This document shows, piece after piece, positions 22,622 through 32,381 of a stretch of 64,000 bases of DNA. The translations under genes were made by a program, and so were the position numbers. Position 1 is the first letter of the stretch. Each line of letters opens with the position of its first letter. A model generated the notes under the pieces. It saw only the letters and a list, made by a program, of their open reading frames with translations. It did not search any database and was not told the DNA's origin. This stretch comes from Craspedostauros australis (taxonomy: Eukaryota > Bacillariophyta > Bacillariophyceae > Mastogloiales > Achnanthaceae): positions 124,001-188,000 of the forward strand of contig JAMXDE010000055.1 of the NCBI GenBank assembly GCA_026770025.1. The letters run 5' to 3'.

Positions 22622-23150
22622 TCAAGGCCATCGTTGTGCAGGTTCCGGCGTTGGCATTGGGGTTGAAATCCGACCTCGGTTTGATGGGAAGTGATCCTTG
22701 GAATACGTGTATGACAGCTGGTGTCGGCAAGGTGTTGGGAGCAATGTTGCGGTGGATGCATGCAAGCATTGAGCAAGGGCAGCCTTAGTACATCCAGCTG
22801 GTGGGAGAACCAGGGTCCAATGCCATGATGCAAAATCCCAGCAATGTAATTGTCTACGCATCTGCGTTGGTGCTGACCAACACGGACAAACCGAAATGGC
22901 AGAACGCAGCGACCATGGCATCCACAATGGAGGCATTGTTTTCACGCTCGCTGAGTCGTGCTGGGAAGGTCCAATGCCCATTGCTGCTCATTGCAGCAGA
23001 AAAGATATACTATGTCCTGCAGCAGCAGTTCGCAAGGCTGCAGCCGCAATGACCCATGCAACACTGATGGAAATACTGTCTGCAGGTCATCTCAATGTGT
23101 ATGCTGGCAAACCAATTGAGGAAATCATTGCAGCCACAATTGAGTTCTAG
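22622..23150 (+). pseudogene. Alpha/beta hydrolase pseudogene (5' truncated)
   Basis: The plus-strand frame after the ATCC repeat reads [15 protein letters not shown], then [12 protein letters not shown] and VQCPLLLIAAEK. After a frame change near 23007 it continues as ILCPAAAVRKAAAAMTHA and SAGHLNVYAGKPIEEII. This matches the C-terminal half of bacterial-type alpha/beta hydrolases, including the CPLLL...AE loop and the conserved Gly-His of the catalytic His motif. Damage seen: a TAG stop at 22786-22788, a one-base shift near 23007, and no recognisable N-terminal half with the nucleophile elbow. The microsatellite sits exactly where homology starts. The intact peroxiredoxin-like gene begins about 50 bases downstream on the same strand. 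Confidence 0.75.
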
Positions 23151-23201
23151 CACAAACACATCTGATGGATGAGTCAGAGCACTTGTGTGCATATGCATAC
23201 A

Positions 23202-23711
23202 ATGGATTTGTGGCAGAAGGGAAGCTTCAATGCTGAGGTCATGCCCAATTCTGACACCACCAAACACAACTACACTCTCCTCGTCTTCTACCATGGTATC
23301 CACTGCCCCATCTGCCTTGGTCAGATCAAACAGATCGAGGCCTACTACTCCAAGCTCCTCAACACCAACGTGAGCATTGTCACCATTTCCATGGATATGA
23401 AGGAGAAAGCTTTCACCATGAAGGACGCAGTTGTCGACAAGAGCGATGCAGAGCTGAAGCTTCCATTGACATACGGCCTCACCACAGAGCAGGCCAAGGA
23501 ATGGGAATTGTACATACCAGGTGGTCGCCCGGATACTTCCAAGCCCGGCGTATTTTTGGAGCCTGGTCTGTTCATGATCGACAGCAACAAGAACCTATTC
23601 TTCGAGGTGTCTCAGTTGGTGCGATTCAGCCATCCGAACATCGAGGAGTTGGTCGGTGGTCTATCGTGGGCCCGCGCCAACTACTACCCAGCTCGAGTTC
23701 AGATGCGCTAG
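23202..23711 (+). CDS. Peroxiredoxin-like (AhpC/TSA) protein
   Basis: 169 residues from the ATG giving MDLWQKGSFN; an in-frame ATG 33 bases upstream is possible. It has a thioredoxin-like fold signature: LLVFYHGIHCPICLGQIKQI with a CxxC at C35/C38, then SIVTISMD, PLTYGLTTEQAKEWELYI, and an EPGLFMI segment. This is the pattern of the AhpC/TSA-related 'peroxiredoxin-like' family widespread in bacteria, which likely reduces peroxides with an external thiol donor. No targeting peptide is seen, so cytosolic. It has no intron and resembles bacterial proteins more than the typical eukaryotic 2-Cys peroxiredoxins, which suggests lateral transfer, perhaps with the hydrolase in front of it. Confidence 0.82.
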   Translation: MDLWQKGSFNAEVMPNSDTTKHNYTLLVFYHGIHCPICLGQIKQIEAYYSKLLNTNVSIVTISMDMKEKAFTMKDAVVDKSDAELKLPLTYGLTTEQAKEWELYIPGGRPDTSKPGVFLEPGLFMIDSNKNLFFEVSQLVRFSHPNIEELVGGLSWARANYYPARVQMR

Positions 23712-24405
23712 TTATCTTGCAACTAGATGTGCGGGTGGGTCACAGCCATTGCATGCAGCTATTCAAAGCCTGATTCCACAACGAGCAAGTCGGACGGGAG
23801 GTGGATGCACATACCATACACAAGGCAGTCCACAAACACTCCTATCTGCGCCTATGAACTGCTGAATGAGCGGACCACCAAATCAAGCAACGCGCAAATG
23901 AAGCGATGGAGGAATGAAACAACGAAGTACGCAACGAAAGATACCGGATCATAGAATAGATCTCCCAATGATGAGTGATTACACACATGTGTTGCAAATG
24001 GATGAACAATCGCACTCATCAGTGGCTGGCTTTGCCTTTGGCATCGTTTTTTCCTGGATACAGGGCGATGGCAGTCTGGTGCCCATCCAACACATGAACA
24101 AGAGCATCACTGCCGTTATCTGATCTCGGCACAACGCTGTCATACTATCATGTTTGCAGATGAGCACAATACTCCATTCGAATAGAACTGTAGTGCTGCA
24201 GAGCGTTCCACTCAATGATTGTAGAACATTATAGAGCAGAATGGATACGTTCAAGTTCGCACCGATGATCCATCTGGCCATTGGACACGTACCGCCACAT
24301 TTCAACTACGTCGCCTCGACTCGTTCTCGACTCTGTCGTGCTATTGTCGGAGCGACGCGCTTCATCGTTCTGCGAACAGTCGAATTGAGATAAGAATGCA
24401 CCAGG
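23712..24405. other. Spacer, no gene recognised
   Basis: About 700 bp with only short frames and no domain. It presumably includes the 3' UTR of the peroxiredoxin-like gene. Confidence 0.5.
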
Positions 24406-24709
24406 GATGATGATGGTAGTGAATTGTTTTCTGGCTCCCGATTTTAGCATCGCATCAACAACCAACTCCTCTCCTCGCATGTGTGTGCGCGCACCATTCC
24501 AACACCCATCTCTCTTCGCCTATTGGCTTTGATCTTGTGTAGTAACTGTTCTAATTCCTTTAACAAGGAATTGTCGGGCATCGCCCGACACTTGTTAAAA
24601 CTATTTTTCACACGGGGAGGATCCCTTGTGCTTGCACAATATCTCTCCAAGGATGGTCCTGGCATTTCACACACCGCCTTGACTGTCCACCACCCCCATC
24701 TAACTCCCC

Positions 24710-24740
<31 letters not shown>

Positions 24741-24743
24741 CAT
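24406..24743. repeat. Dispersed repeat, copy B, with hairpin
   Basis: Second copy of the repeat at 18295-18614. Its inverted repeat is the cleaner one: TTTAACAAG (24559-24567), four unpaired bases, TGTCGGGC, loop ATC, GCCCGACA, CTTGTTAAA (24591-24599). It ends in a run of 21 C (24706-24726) and an AC dinucleotide tract, which differ from copy A. Unrelated sequence follows each copy, so the repeat has discrete edges. Confidence 0.85.
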
Positions 24744-25178
24744 TCATCCACAACAAACTCCCGCTTCCTCACAAGCAGCCACCATCGCAGCTCATTGGGT
24801 GGCAACACGCTTGATCTGGGGTCCCAATCATTCCTCTCGTGCTTTGCTTCTACCCGCGTCAGCTCAAGTAACTACGGTCGTCCGTACGTGCTCCACAATT
24901 CGAACGGTGATGGTACATCCGCGTGAGTACACGACAAGCAATCGACGGTTGTTGCGATACACGATCCTACATTCTGGAGTGTAGTATTACGAGCAACCAC
25001 GCTCCGATTGGTTTTCCTACGACTACTCTATTGTGGAACACGTGTACTTGGAAGAGGAGGATTGCATAATGTTGTTGTTGTGGTTGGCGTTGCTGTTGCT
25101 ATTGGCATTACGAAAGACCGTTCCGCTGTCTCACATGCAATCCATCCTCTCTATCCTTTCTCTCTCTCTCTTCTCGCT
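24744..25178. other. Spacer downstream of the protease gene
   Basis: No gene recognised. It contains TACGACTAC at 25018-25026 and a CT-rich stretch near 25155-25180 just past the stop of the protease gene, probably its 3' UTR. Confidence 0.5.
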
Positions 25179-26794
25179 CTAGCAACCATCAGGAATGTTC
25201 TTCAACACCTCCGATCCGATGTTGCCACCAGAGTGCAGCTGCTTTCCGTCGGCAACCAACGTGAAGCCGTCTCCGCTGATGCCATCACCAAAGGCATCGA
25301 AGAAATCAAAGTAAGTGCAACGATCACGTGGAACGCATGCCTTGTATTCGGGATACTCCGTGTTGGACCTAATGAAGCCAGACTCGTTCCAGTACTCTGT
25401 GCTCGAATCTTGAGAGTCATACATCATGAAGGATGTGTCTTCTGGGAAGTCATCGGTGCGGAGCTTCAACGTGACAGAGATGCAGGAGCTGTCATCATCG
25501 CCACCATCATCGTTGTTGTTGTCATTCTCATCATCGTTGTTTCCACCTCCTGTGCCGCACAACTCGGATGGTACTTTGGACATGGCACATGCGTTCTCCT
25601 GTGGGTGTAGGAGTATTGGGAGAGTGGGGAAGAGTACAATAGAATGGAATGGAATAGTGAGCTCATTGTTGTGATCATACCATATATCTTTGCATACTCA
25701 CCATACATGCCATACTCTTTCCTGCTTCAACCATACTTCGATAATACTTCCATCATGTATTGACATGCATGCACCCACTCGGATGTACGTACCTTGATCC
25801 ATTCATACGTGTTGCTCACACGAGAGTACACACCAGGATATCGCTGCTGAGCACAACCGATACCCCAAGACACCACGCCCACCTGAACGCGCTCGCCACC
25901 CTCTGTCACAAACACGGGACCACCAGAGTCACCCTGACACGAGTCCTTGGCACCCTGGTGGACACCATCCTTCACAAAGCCAGCGCAGAACTCCGCCTCA
26001 TCGCTGACCTGTCCGTTGTATCTGTCCTGATCGTTGCACCACGCAGTATCGACCTGCTGGATGTCCAACTCCATCAGAGTCTCTGATGGGGAGCCACCGT
26101 CCGATGTGTCTCCAAAACCAATCACCGTCATGGTCTGCGGATTTCCCGAGCCATCCGTGCCTGGAGTGCTGAACTTGCTGTTGATCTTCATCATCGGCAC
26201 ATTGGATGGTGCAGGGTTGGACAGACGGAAGAGCATGATGTCGTTGATCTGAGTGGCGGCATAGTCTGGATGGACGCGCTTGTCATCGATCTTGCGTGCG
26301 TTGGGTCCTGTTGGCTGGTTCCATGCAAACTCATCGTACGCGCTGATGATGGCGTCCATTCCGATGGTCTGGTCGGAGTCGCAATGTGCCGCAGTGAGAA
26401 CGATGTCGGGTGCGATGAGCGATCCGCCGCATCCCACGGCCCAATGGACGAACTCTGGGTATTCTCCCTTCGTCGCTTCGTTTCCTCCTACGATGTGCGT
26501 CTCATAGTTGTTGGCGTTGATGGAGTGGGTGCGCTTGTTGTGGGTTGGGCTGCTGCCATGTCCATGCCTCTTTGGACGATCTCCGCCACGCGTGGTCTTC
26601 TTCGCGTTGGTGTGAGAATCATGATGATGCGGAGCAGAATTGTTGGTCCGGGCACCGCCTCTGAGTGCGCGTCCTTCGGTGTCATGTTGGGAATCACGGC
26701 CGGAGGCAGAATGATGGTCTGTTGCCGATGCAACGGTGTTTGGGGCAGTCGCGATAACTGCGATGAAGATGGGAAGGGCTGATGAAAGCTTCAT
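25179..26794 (-). CDS. Secreted trypsin-like serine protease with C-terminal domain
   Basis: Two exons, 25793-26794 and 25179-25598, joined across a 194-bp GT-AG intron (EWIK|ENACAM) to give 473 residues. Signal peptide about 1-23, then a His-rich hydrophilic pro-region. IVGG at 101 marks the activation point. The triad is H137 (LTAAHC), D185 (NDIMLF) and S290 (GDSGGP); D284 at the base of the S1 pocket predicts cleavage after Arg or Lys. After the protease domain come an Asp/Asn-rich linker and a roughly 100-residue Cys-containing beta-type domain (VTLKLRTDDFPEDTSFM ... FDAFGDGISGDGFTL). That domain resembles one appended to proteases and other secreted proteins of marine algae, possibly a binding module. 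The start chosen gives the signal peptide; the frame stays open upstream. Confidence 0.93.
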
Positions 26795-26878
26795 GGTTGC
26801 TCGTTCGTGTTGGCGTTGGTGTTGGCGTTGATGGCGAGTACGTTTTTGTTGCGTTGGTACTGTTGTTGCTGAATGCGA

Positions 26879-26891
26879 TTTGATTTTATGA
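26879..26891 (-). promoter_or_regulatory. Candidate core promoter motif, protease gene
   Basis: On the minus strand this reads TCATAAAATCAAA, ending 84 bases before the protease ATG. It is the same 13-mer as in the LTR and the LHC-like gene leader. Confidence 0.45.
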
Positions 26892-29024
26892 GATGAGAAG
26901 AGACGACGAGGGATGGAAAGGAATCCAAAGGAGGTTGCATTCCACTCATTCATGTATTCCTGCATTCCACTCGTTCGCTGGTGCAGGAGGAGTATACAGG
27001 ACTGCTACTGCTCTGTAGTTTGTGCATGGCACATCTCGATCGATCATCGAATTGAGTCCATTGCAAGATACATGTCGGCGCAGGACTACAATCGGTTGCG
27101 GATTGCAAGAGCAAGACCCATGTTGATGGCACTTCGCTCGAGCGGGCGATCCATCGACTGTTGCATCTACTTGATCATACTAGTATGTACTCTCACTCTT
27201 CTGGAGTGCTCGTCGCATGTATCCATCATAGCAATTGGTCTTGTTTCTCACCCGTGCCCCCAGTTTCGTTCGTGCCGAGACTCCAGCGAATCGTTTGTTG
27301 TGATGGATTGGAGCGTCAATTCAATAGCACCAACAGTCCTAAAAGGGATAATAGTGCTAATAGTGCTAATATTGTTAATAGTACCAGCGGTGCCGATTGT
27401 TGGTACTGGTATGAACGACATCGTTTGAGTATTGGTCATGAGACGAGTGCTGGGAGTGACGCCACACAGAGAACATGTGATGTGATGTGTTGAATTTGTG
27501 GCGTTGGTTTTGTTCGACATCGGGAATGACTGGGTGCGACGCTCGCGTGTTTTGATTGGTGACTGTAGCCGACAGGCGCAACAAGACCAAGAACTGAATC
27601 GATTGATCTCGATAAGTGTAATAGCTACAAATATCGTACACTCGTGGTTTGGTCCCGTATTGTTCGGCTCAATGTCCACTTGTCGTCCCTTGTTGAGACA
27701 ACTCTCGCCCAATGAGTGAACAGTAAAACAGATCGCGACGATTCGCCACAATTCGCAATGTTTTGTGATGGCAAGCAGCGCTCTGCGATGATCAATCAAC
27801 CAAGCGACCAAGCGAACAAGCGACCAAGTGAAAGGCAAGCCACACACCACCCATTCTTCGCACAGTTTCGCATTCGTACTCATAGCTTCACACGTCGCAT
27901 GATGTTGGTGTTGGTGTTGGCGCTGTTGGCGCTGCATCTCCATGATGTGCTCTCCATTCAGCACGGTCAGTATCGAGCGACGGTAGTGCGAGGTCGTACT
28001 GCATGTATGGAGTGGATCGCCGGCGTGCCGGGGGTGCTGGAGTGCTGGAGTTGTTCCAGTCCTGTTCGCCACCAGTATCACTATTCCATTCCTATTCTAC
28101 TCTTCTATGCCGGGCTCCCATTGTTTTCATCGATTCGTACAGCAGACGGAGCTGCGCTCGCCATGTGCTGATCGATCCGCTGGTTGTGTCCGAATCAGTG
28201 TGGCTCAAAGCGACTCGGAGTGCGTGCGTTTCGAGCGCCAGTAGGTATGAGCAAGTCAGCCCATGCGCCGCGAACGAGCTTCGTCGTCACGCAGCTCTGC
28301 GTGTCAGCGAACCTGTGCATAGTTGTACCCGCGATGTACTCGAGCACACTTGCAGAAGAGTTGTTCGGAAGCAATTGACAAGGATCTTGGGACCGCATGT
28401 TCCGAACACGCACGTCCATTCCGCTTTCACATGAAGCAAGCAAAACATTGCAAAGGAAAGCATGAGTGCCAGGCTATTCAACGGTTGACCTGAGCGGCAA
28501 AGAGAAAGTTCGTTGCAACCTGCACGATGTGGGTGTCCTTACCCTGCTCGCAAGTGCGATCATGCATGCTTCCAGATACTTCTACTCTGCTCTGGCCTCG
28601 ATGGCGATCGCAAGGCAACCTCCATCAACTCTCCGCCCCACCTCTCTCTTGAGAGAGACGTTCGTCCCAGTGCATCGTGATCTATCCTCTAGCAAAGCGG
28701 ATGGCATTATTCCCTTCGGCGCATCCTTCGTGCAAGGCAACGACCCTGATGTTTGGTCTGCAGATGGATGCTGCCATCGCCGTCGTCGTCTGAGCACACC
28801 AAGGTGCAATCATGCCATGACGATTGCATGTGAGCGGAAAGCTCCGCTCGACTGAAGATCGCAGGAACCACACTCAGAACCATGCGAGGGTGTTTTTGTG
28901 CCGATTTGATTCGCCACGCGAGCGTATGAACTATTTGTACATTTTACATCGCTGTTGTACTGACGGATTGCTCCAGCCGATCTTCCGTTGCGTGCCTTCG
29001 TCGGGGAAGTGCTATGCTGATATC
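26892..29024. other. Gene-poor stretch
   Basis: No gene recognised in 2.1 kb. A minus-strand frame of about 277 codons (27248-28081) is open but has no domain and overlaps a short imperfect repeat of AATAGTGCT-like units (about 27349-27385). A plus-strand frame at 27716-28171 contains one short hydrophobic segment. Neither is convincing. Confidence 0.45.
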
Positions 29025-31325
29025 TCAGGTCACCTTCATGCGTTTGTTCGGACGAGCTTCATCCAATAGCACTCTGACTTCATCGTAGCCCCTTTCGTTC
29101 GCAATATCGAATGCTGTTTTACCCTCATGGTTCTTCACATCGGAAGAAGCAGCCACACTCTCTGCTTTGATCAATGACTTCAGCAATCTCTTTCGATTCC
29201 ATTTGCTGGCCGTGTGTAATGCAGTATCACCAGCACAGTTTCGAATTGTCGGGTCTGCCCCCTTGAATGCTACCAATGACTCCGCTGACCTCAAAAGGTT
29301 TCGGCGGACTGCGATATGCAACGGAGTGTCGCCATTCTTGTCTTGCAGGTTCGCCGATGGCGGCGCCGACGCGATCAACCGATCTATCGCATCTCCGTTT
29401 GCGACGGTGCAGGCTTGATGCAAGTTGCGGTATCCTATGGCTCTGTTTCGGATCAGATCGTAGAGTCTGGTGAGCTTCATTTCCTCGTCAATTGGAAATA
29501 ACCGGCGATCTCGTTTGAGAACGTGCATGGGTGTTTCACCATTCTTGTTCCTGACGGTGGGATCAAACTTGTCTTTGTGCCATCTCGAGATATATCTGAG
29601 AATGTACCCGGAGCCCTCCCGGGATGCGACATGCAGGGGTGTATCGCCATGGTTGTTCTGGGCATTGAAATTTACGTTTGGCAGGTCCGATGCAAAAAAC
29701 GCATACGCCGTACTCGTGTCGGCAGACTTATTGGCGCACAGGGCGTGAAGTGCAGTATCCCCCTTGTGGTTTCGGATGCTGCCGTCGACAACAAGAGAGT
29801 CGGATTTAAGCATCATTGCGCGTATGTCTGTGTTGCTGTTTTTCATTCCAAGGTGTAATGCCGTGTCGCCGTCTTTGTTCTGAATCGTCGCGTCCAAAGT
29901 TCCCTTGTTGGGACATATCAACGACAGGCACTTCCGCGAGTGATTGTCGATCAATGCGACATGAAGGAGAGTGTTGCCATCATTGTTTTGCATCTCTCTC
30001 TTCATCTCGGCTCCATGCGACTTGATCAGATATGAAAGCATGTCTTGACCTCTGGAAGCGAATGCGATGTGAAAAAGAGTATCACCTTTTCCGTTCTTCG
30101 TCTGAACGCCAACGTCCACTTTACTCGACTCGATCAAGTACCTGACTACATTCACGTTCTCAGAGCGGCAGGCGGCGTGAAAAGCTGTGTCCCCATCCTT
30201 GTTTTGGATGCGGAAAGCTTCGGGGAACTTCTTGGTTGCCATCCAGCATCGTACCGCACGGACGGACCCATTGCGAAACGCACAATGGACCGGGGTGTCG
30301 CCGGATTTGCTGTCTTGGACAGTGATGTCAATGCTTGGATCCAACATCACCAAATAAGGTGCCATGGTTTGATCTTTATTCTGGCGACATGCAAGCTCAA
30401 ATGGAGTGTGACCCTCCGTGTTCTTTCTGTGGAAATCGAGCTTTGGGAGTCTCGGCTTCTTTATCATGTTCTGGATTACTTTTCTCTGGGCGGAGGAGCA
30501 GATCAGATGCAGCGGCGTATCACCGTTCTTATCGGCAATGTTTGGGTCGACATCCATATGTGAATGTCGATCAAGTAAAAGCCGCATCATTCTGTCGTCG
30601 CGGCTGCGACAAGCAAGGTGGAGAGGTGTCCTTCCTTCGTCATCTTGGATGTTGGCATTCATGTTGGGTACGTTGGACCCAATGAAGCAAGCCAGTATCT
30701 TGGAGTGGTCCAGCTCGCATGCGTAGTGGAGCGGTGTCTTCCCGTCCGTGTCCTTCACGTTGACGTCGATCTTCTGGGCTGTCGTTGAACTCAGCATGAA
30801 CTTGAGCACCTCTAGATTGTGGTTCATGCATGCGCGATGGAGCGCTGTAATGCCATTTTTGTTTGGTGTGCTGCAAATTGAGTTGGTTTTGTCGGCTTCC
30901 ATCAGGATCTTCAGGATTGGGATGGACCAATCGTAGCACACGATGTGAATTGGCAGAGTGCCCCAGCAGTCTTGAATGAACTGGTTGACCTTGAGGTCAT
31001 CCGTTTCGCACAGATACTTCACGACCTGGACGCAGTTGTTTCTGCAGGCACGGTGCAATGGCGTTTCCAGATTATTGTTTTGCACGTTGACGTCGATGGA
31101 ACCGTGTTTGAATTCGATGAGGCACTTCGCCACGTCCGCGTTGTTGGCGGCGCAAGCGTAATGAAAGGCGGTGTTGCCTTCGGGGTCTTTGATGGCCCCT
31201 GGTGGATATCGGCATGCGCTTCTTGATTCGAGGTGATGCTTGACCTGTGCAATATCTTGGTTCCGGCATGCGCGCATTAGCAACGTCTCGCACACGCGGA
31301 CCAGTCTGTCTAATTTGGATGCCAT
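29025..31325 (-). CDS. Ankyrin-repeat protein
   Basis: 766 residues from the ATG giving MASKLDRLVRVCETLLMRAC. The frame stays open upstream to 31643, and an earlier ATG at 31496 is possible. Nearly the whole protein is a solenoid of about 18-20 ankyrin repeats, with units such as DGKTPLHYACEL, EGRTPLHLACRS, NGDTPLHLICSS and KGDTALHALCAN, spaced a little longer than the usual 33 residues. A short basic C-terminus (PNKRMKV) could be a nuclear localisation signal. There is no kinase, channel or membrane domain, so it probably acts as a protein-binding scaffold; partners are unknown. Confidence 0.92.
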   Translation of the reverse strand: MASKLDRLVRVCETLLMRACRNQDIAQVKHHLESRSACRYPPGAIKDPEGNTAFHYACAANNADVAKCLIEFKHGSIDVNVQNNNLETPLHRACRNNCVQVVKYLCETDDLKVNQFIQDCWGTLPIHIVCYDWSIPILKILMEADKTNSICSTPNKNGITALHRACMNHNLEVLKFMLSSTTAQKIDVNVKDTDGKTPLHYACELDHSKILACFIGSNVPNMNANIQDDEGRTPLHLACRSRDDRMMRLLLDRHSHMDVDPNIADKNGDTPLHLICSSAQRKVIQNMIKKPRLPKLDFHRKNTEGHTPFELACRQNKDQTMAPYLVMLDPSIDITVQDSKSGDTPVHCAFRNGSVRAVRCWMATKKFPEAFRIQNKDGDTAFHAACRSENVNVVRYLIESSKVDVGVQTKNGKGDTLFHIAFASRGQDMLSYLIKSHGAEMKREMQNNDGNTLLHVALIDNHSRKCLSLICPNKGTLDATIQNKDGDTALHLGMKNSNTDIRAMMLKSDSLVVDGSIRNHKGDTALHALCANKSADTSTAYAFFASDLPNVNFNAQNNHGDTPLHVASREGSGYILRYISRWHKDKFDPTVRNKNGETPMHVLKRDRRLFPIDEEMKLTRLYDLIRNRAIGYRNLHQACTVANGDAIDRLIASAPPSANLQDKNGDTPLHIAVRRNLLRSAESLVAFKGADPTIRNCAGDTALHTASKWNRKRLLKSLIKAESVAASSDVKNHEGKTAFDIANERGYDEVRVLLDEARPNKRMKVT

Positions 31326-32381
31326 GATGCTGTGGTTGAAACTTGCCGTCGCGCTTGAAGATGGGGGAGGGAGCGAGAGATCCAGTTGGTTCAGCGGCGT
31401 ATCGGTGTGGTTTGGGCTGATCGGAGATGTGCTTGTAAGTGGAGTAGTGCGATCGTATCTAACTGTTCTCTGGTCGTCTGTGTGATGTAGTGCCATGCGT
31501 GTTGTATTACACGTATCAAAATGGGAAGATGTGCGCGGTGGAACATGCGCGCAGGAGTGTCCGTTTGCATGGATCGAAGTGAAAAAGATGAAATGCAACG
31601 GCGCTGTCAGCCATGAGCAGTCATCAATCAATCTGTGTGGCAACGTGGGAAATGAATGGCGTTGCAGTTGGCGGTACTATATACCCGGTGCAACGTGATA
31701 CTCAGCCGTACCTGGATGCTCACCCTTTGCTTGTAGTGAGGCAGGAAGGTCGAACACGATGCCGCAGTAGTGATGCGATGATGACTGGTGATGGATGATG
31801 AGGCGGAACGCAATGATGGTATAGGTGACCGTGCGAAGGAAAGGGCGGAATGAAGGACGCTGGGGTTAGTGTCGTGTTGTGGCGAATTGTGCATGTGTTG
31901 CCCAGCGTTTTGCCTGTTTGGTCGCAGTGCGCTGGTGCGGGTTTCCATTCCTCGATCGTTCTGTTGCGTTGGCGTCACATGTGGTAATGCCTCTGCGAGT
32001 GTGGGATCGACAGCGAGCACGGAGGAGAGGCTCCTTCCAGGAGAGGTCAGGGGCGACGATGCGCTTGGTTCCGCACAGACGAGAATCCGCGTGTTTGCGT
32101 GTGCGAACAAACTTGAGCTCCACATTTTGTGATGTGTGTCGTGGATAAACTGCTCGACTCATTCGAATGAGTAATGTCTCCAAATGTCAGCGTGTTGGTG
32201 TCTGTCGGTGCAAACTGCCGAATCCCAAAACACGACGCACACCATGCCATACGACTATTCTACATAGTACTCGGACTGGTACTCTGCGCAGAATGGATGG
32301 ATCTCTATCCAAGCCAATGAAATCACGTGCAGCAATCAGCAGCCGAATCTTCTTCGTCTTGTCCTGTTGTAAGATCAATGC
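31326..32381. other. Spacer between two minus-strand genes
   Basis: Likely holds the 3' UTR of the type II membrane protein and the promoter or leader of the ankyrin gene. A minus-strand frame (31628-32125) has no domain. TACGACTAT occurs at 32250-32258, 124 bases past the stop of the gene to the right. Confidence 0.45.

Noticed and set aside
24706-24726. Run of 21 C as a separate finding
   Set aside because: Homopolymer at the end of the dispersed repeat; length is prone to sequencing error and copy A has only a short C-rich tract.
25008-26782. Plus-strand frames opposite the serine protease
   Set aside because: They overlap both conserved exons of the protease; no independent support.
31628-32125. 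165-codon minus-strand frame upstream of the ankyrin gene
   Set aside because: Low-complexity Ser/Arg/Thr-rich sequence without a domain; could be leader sequence but not supported as a gene.
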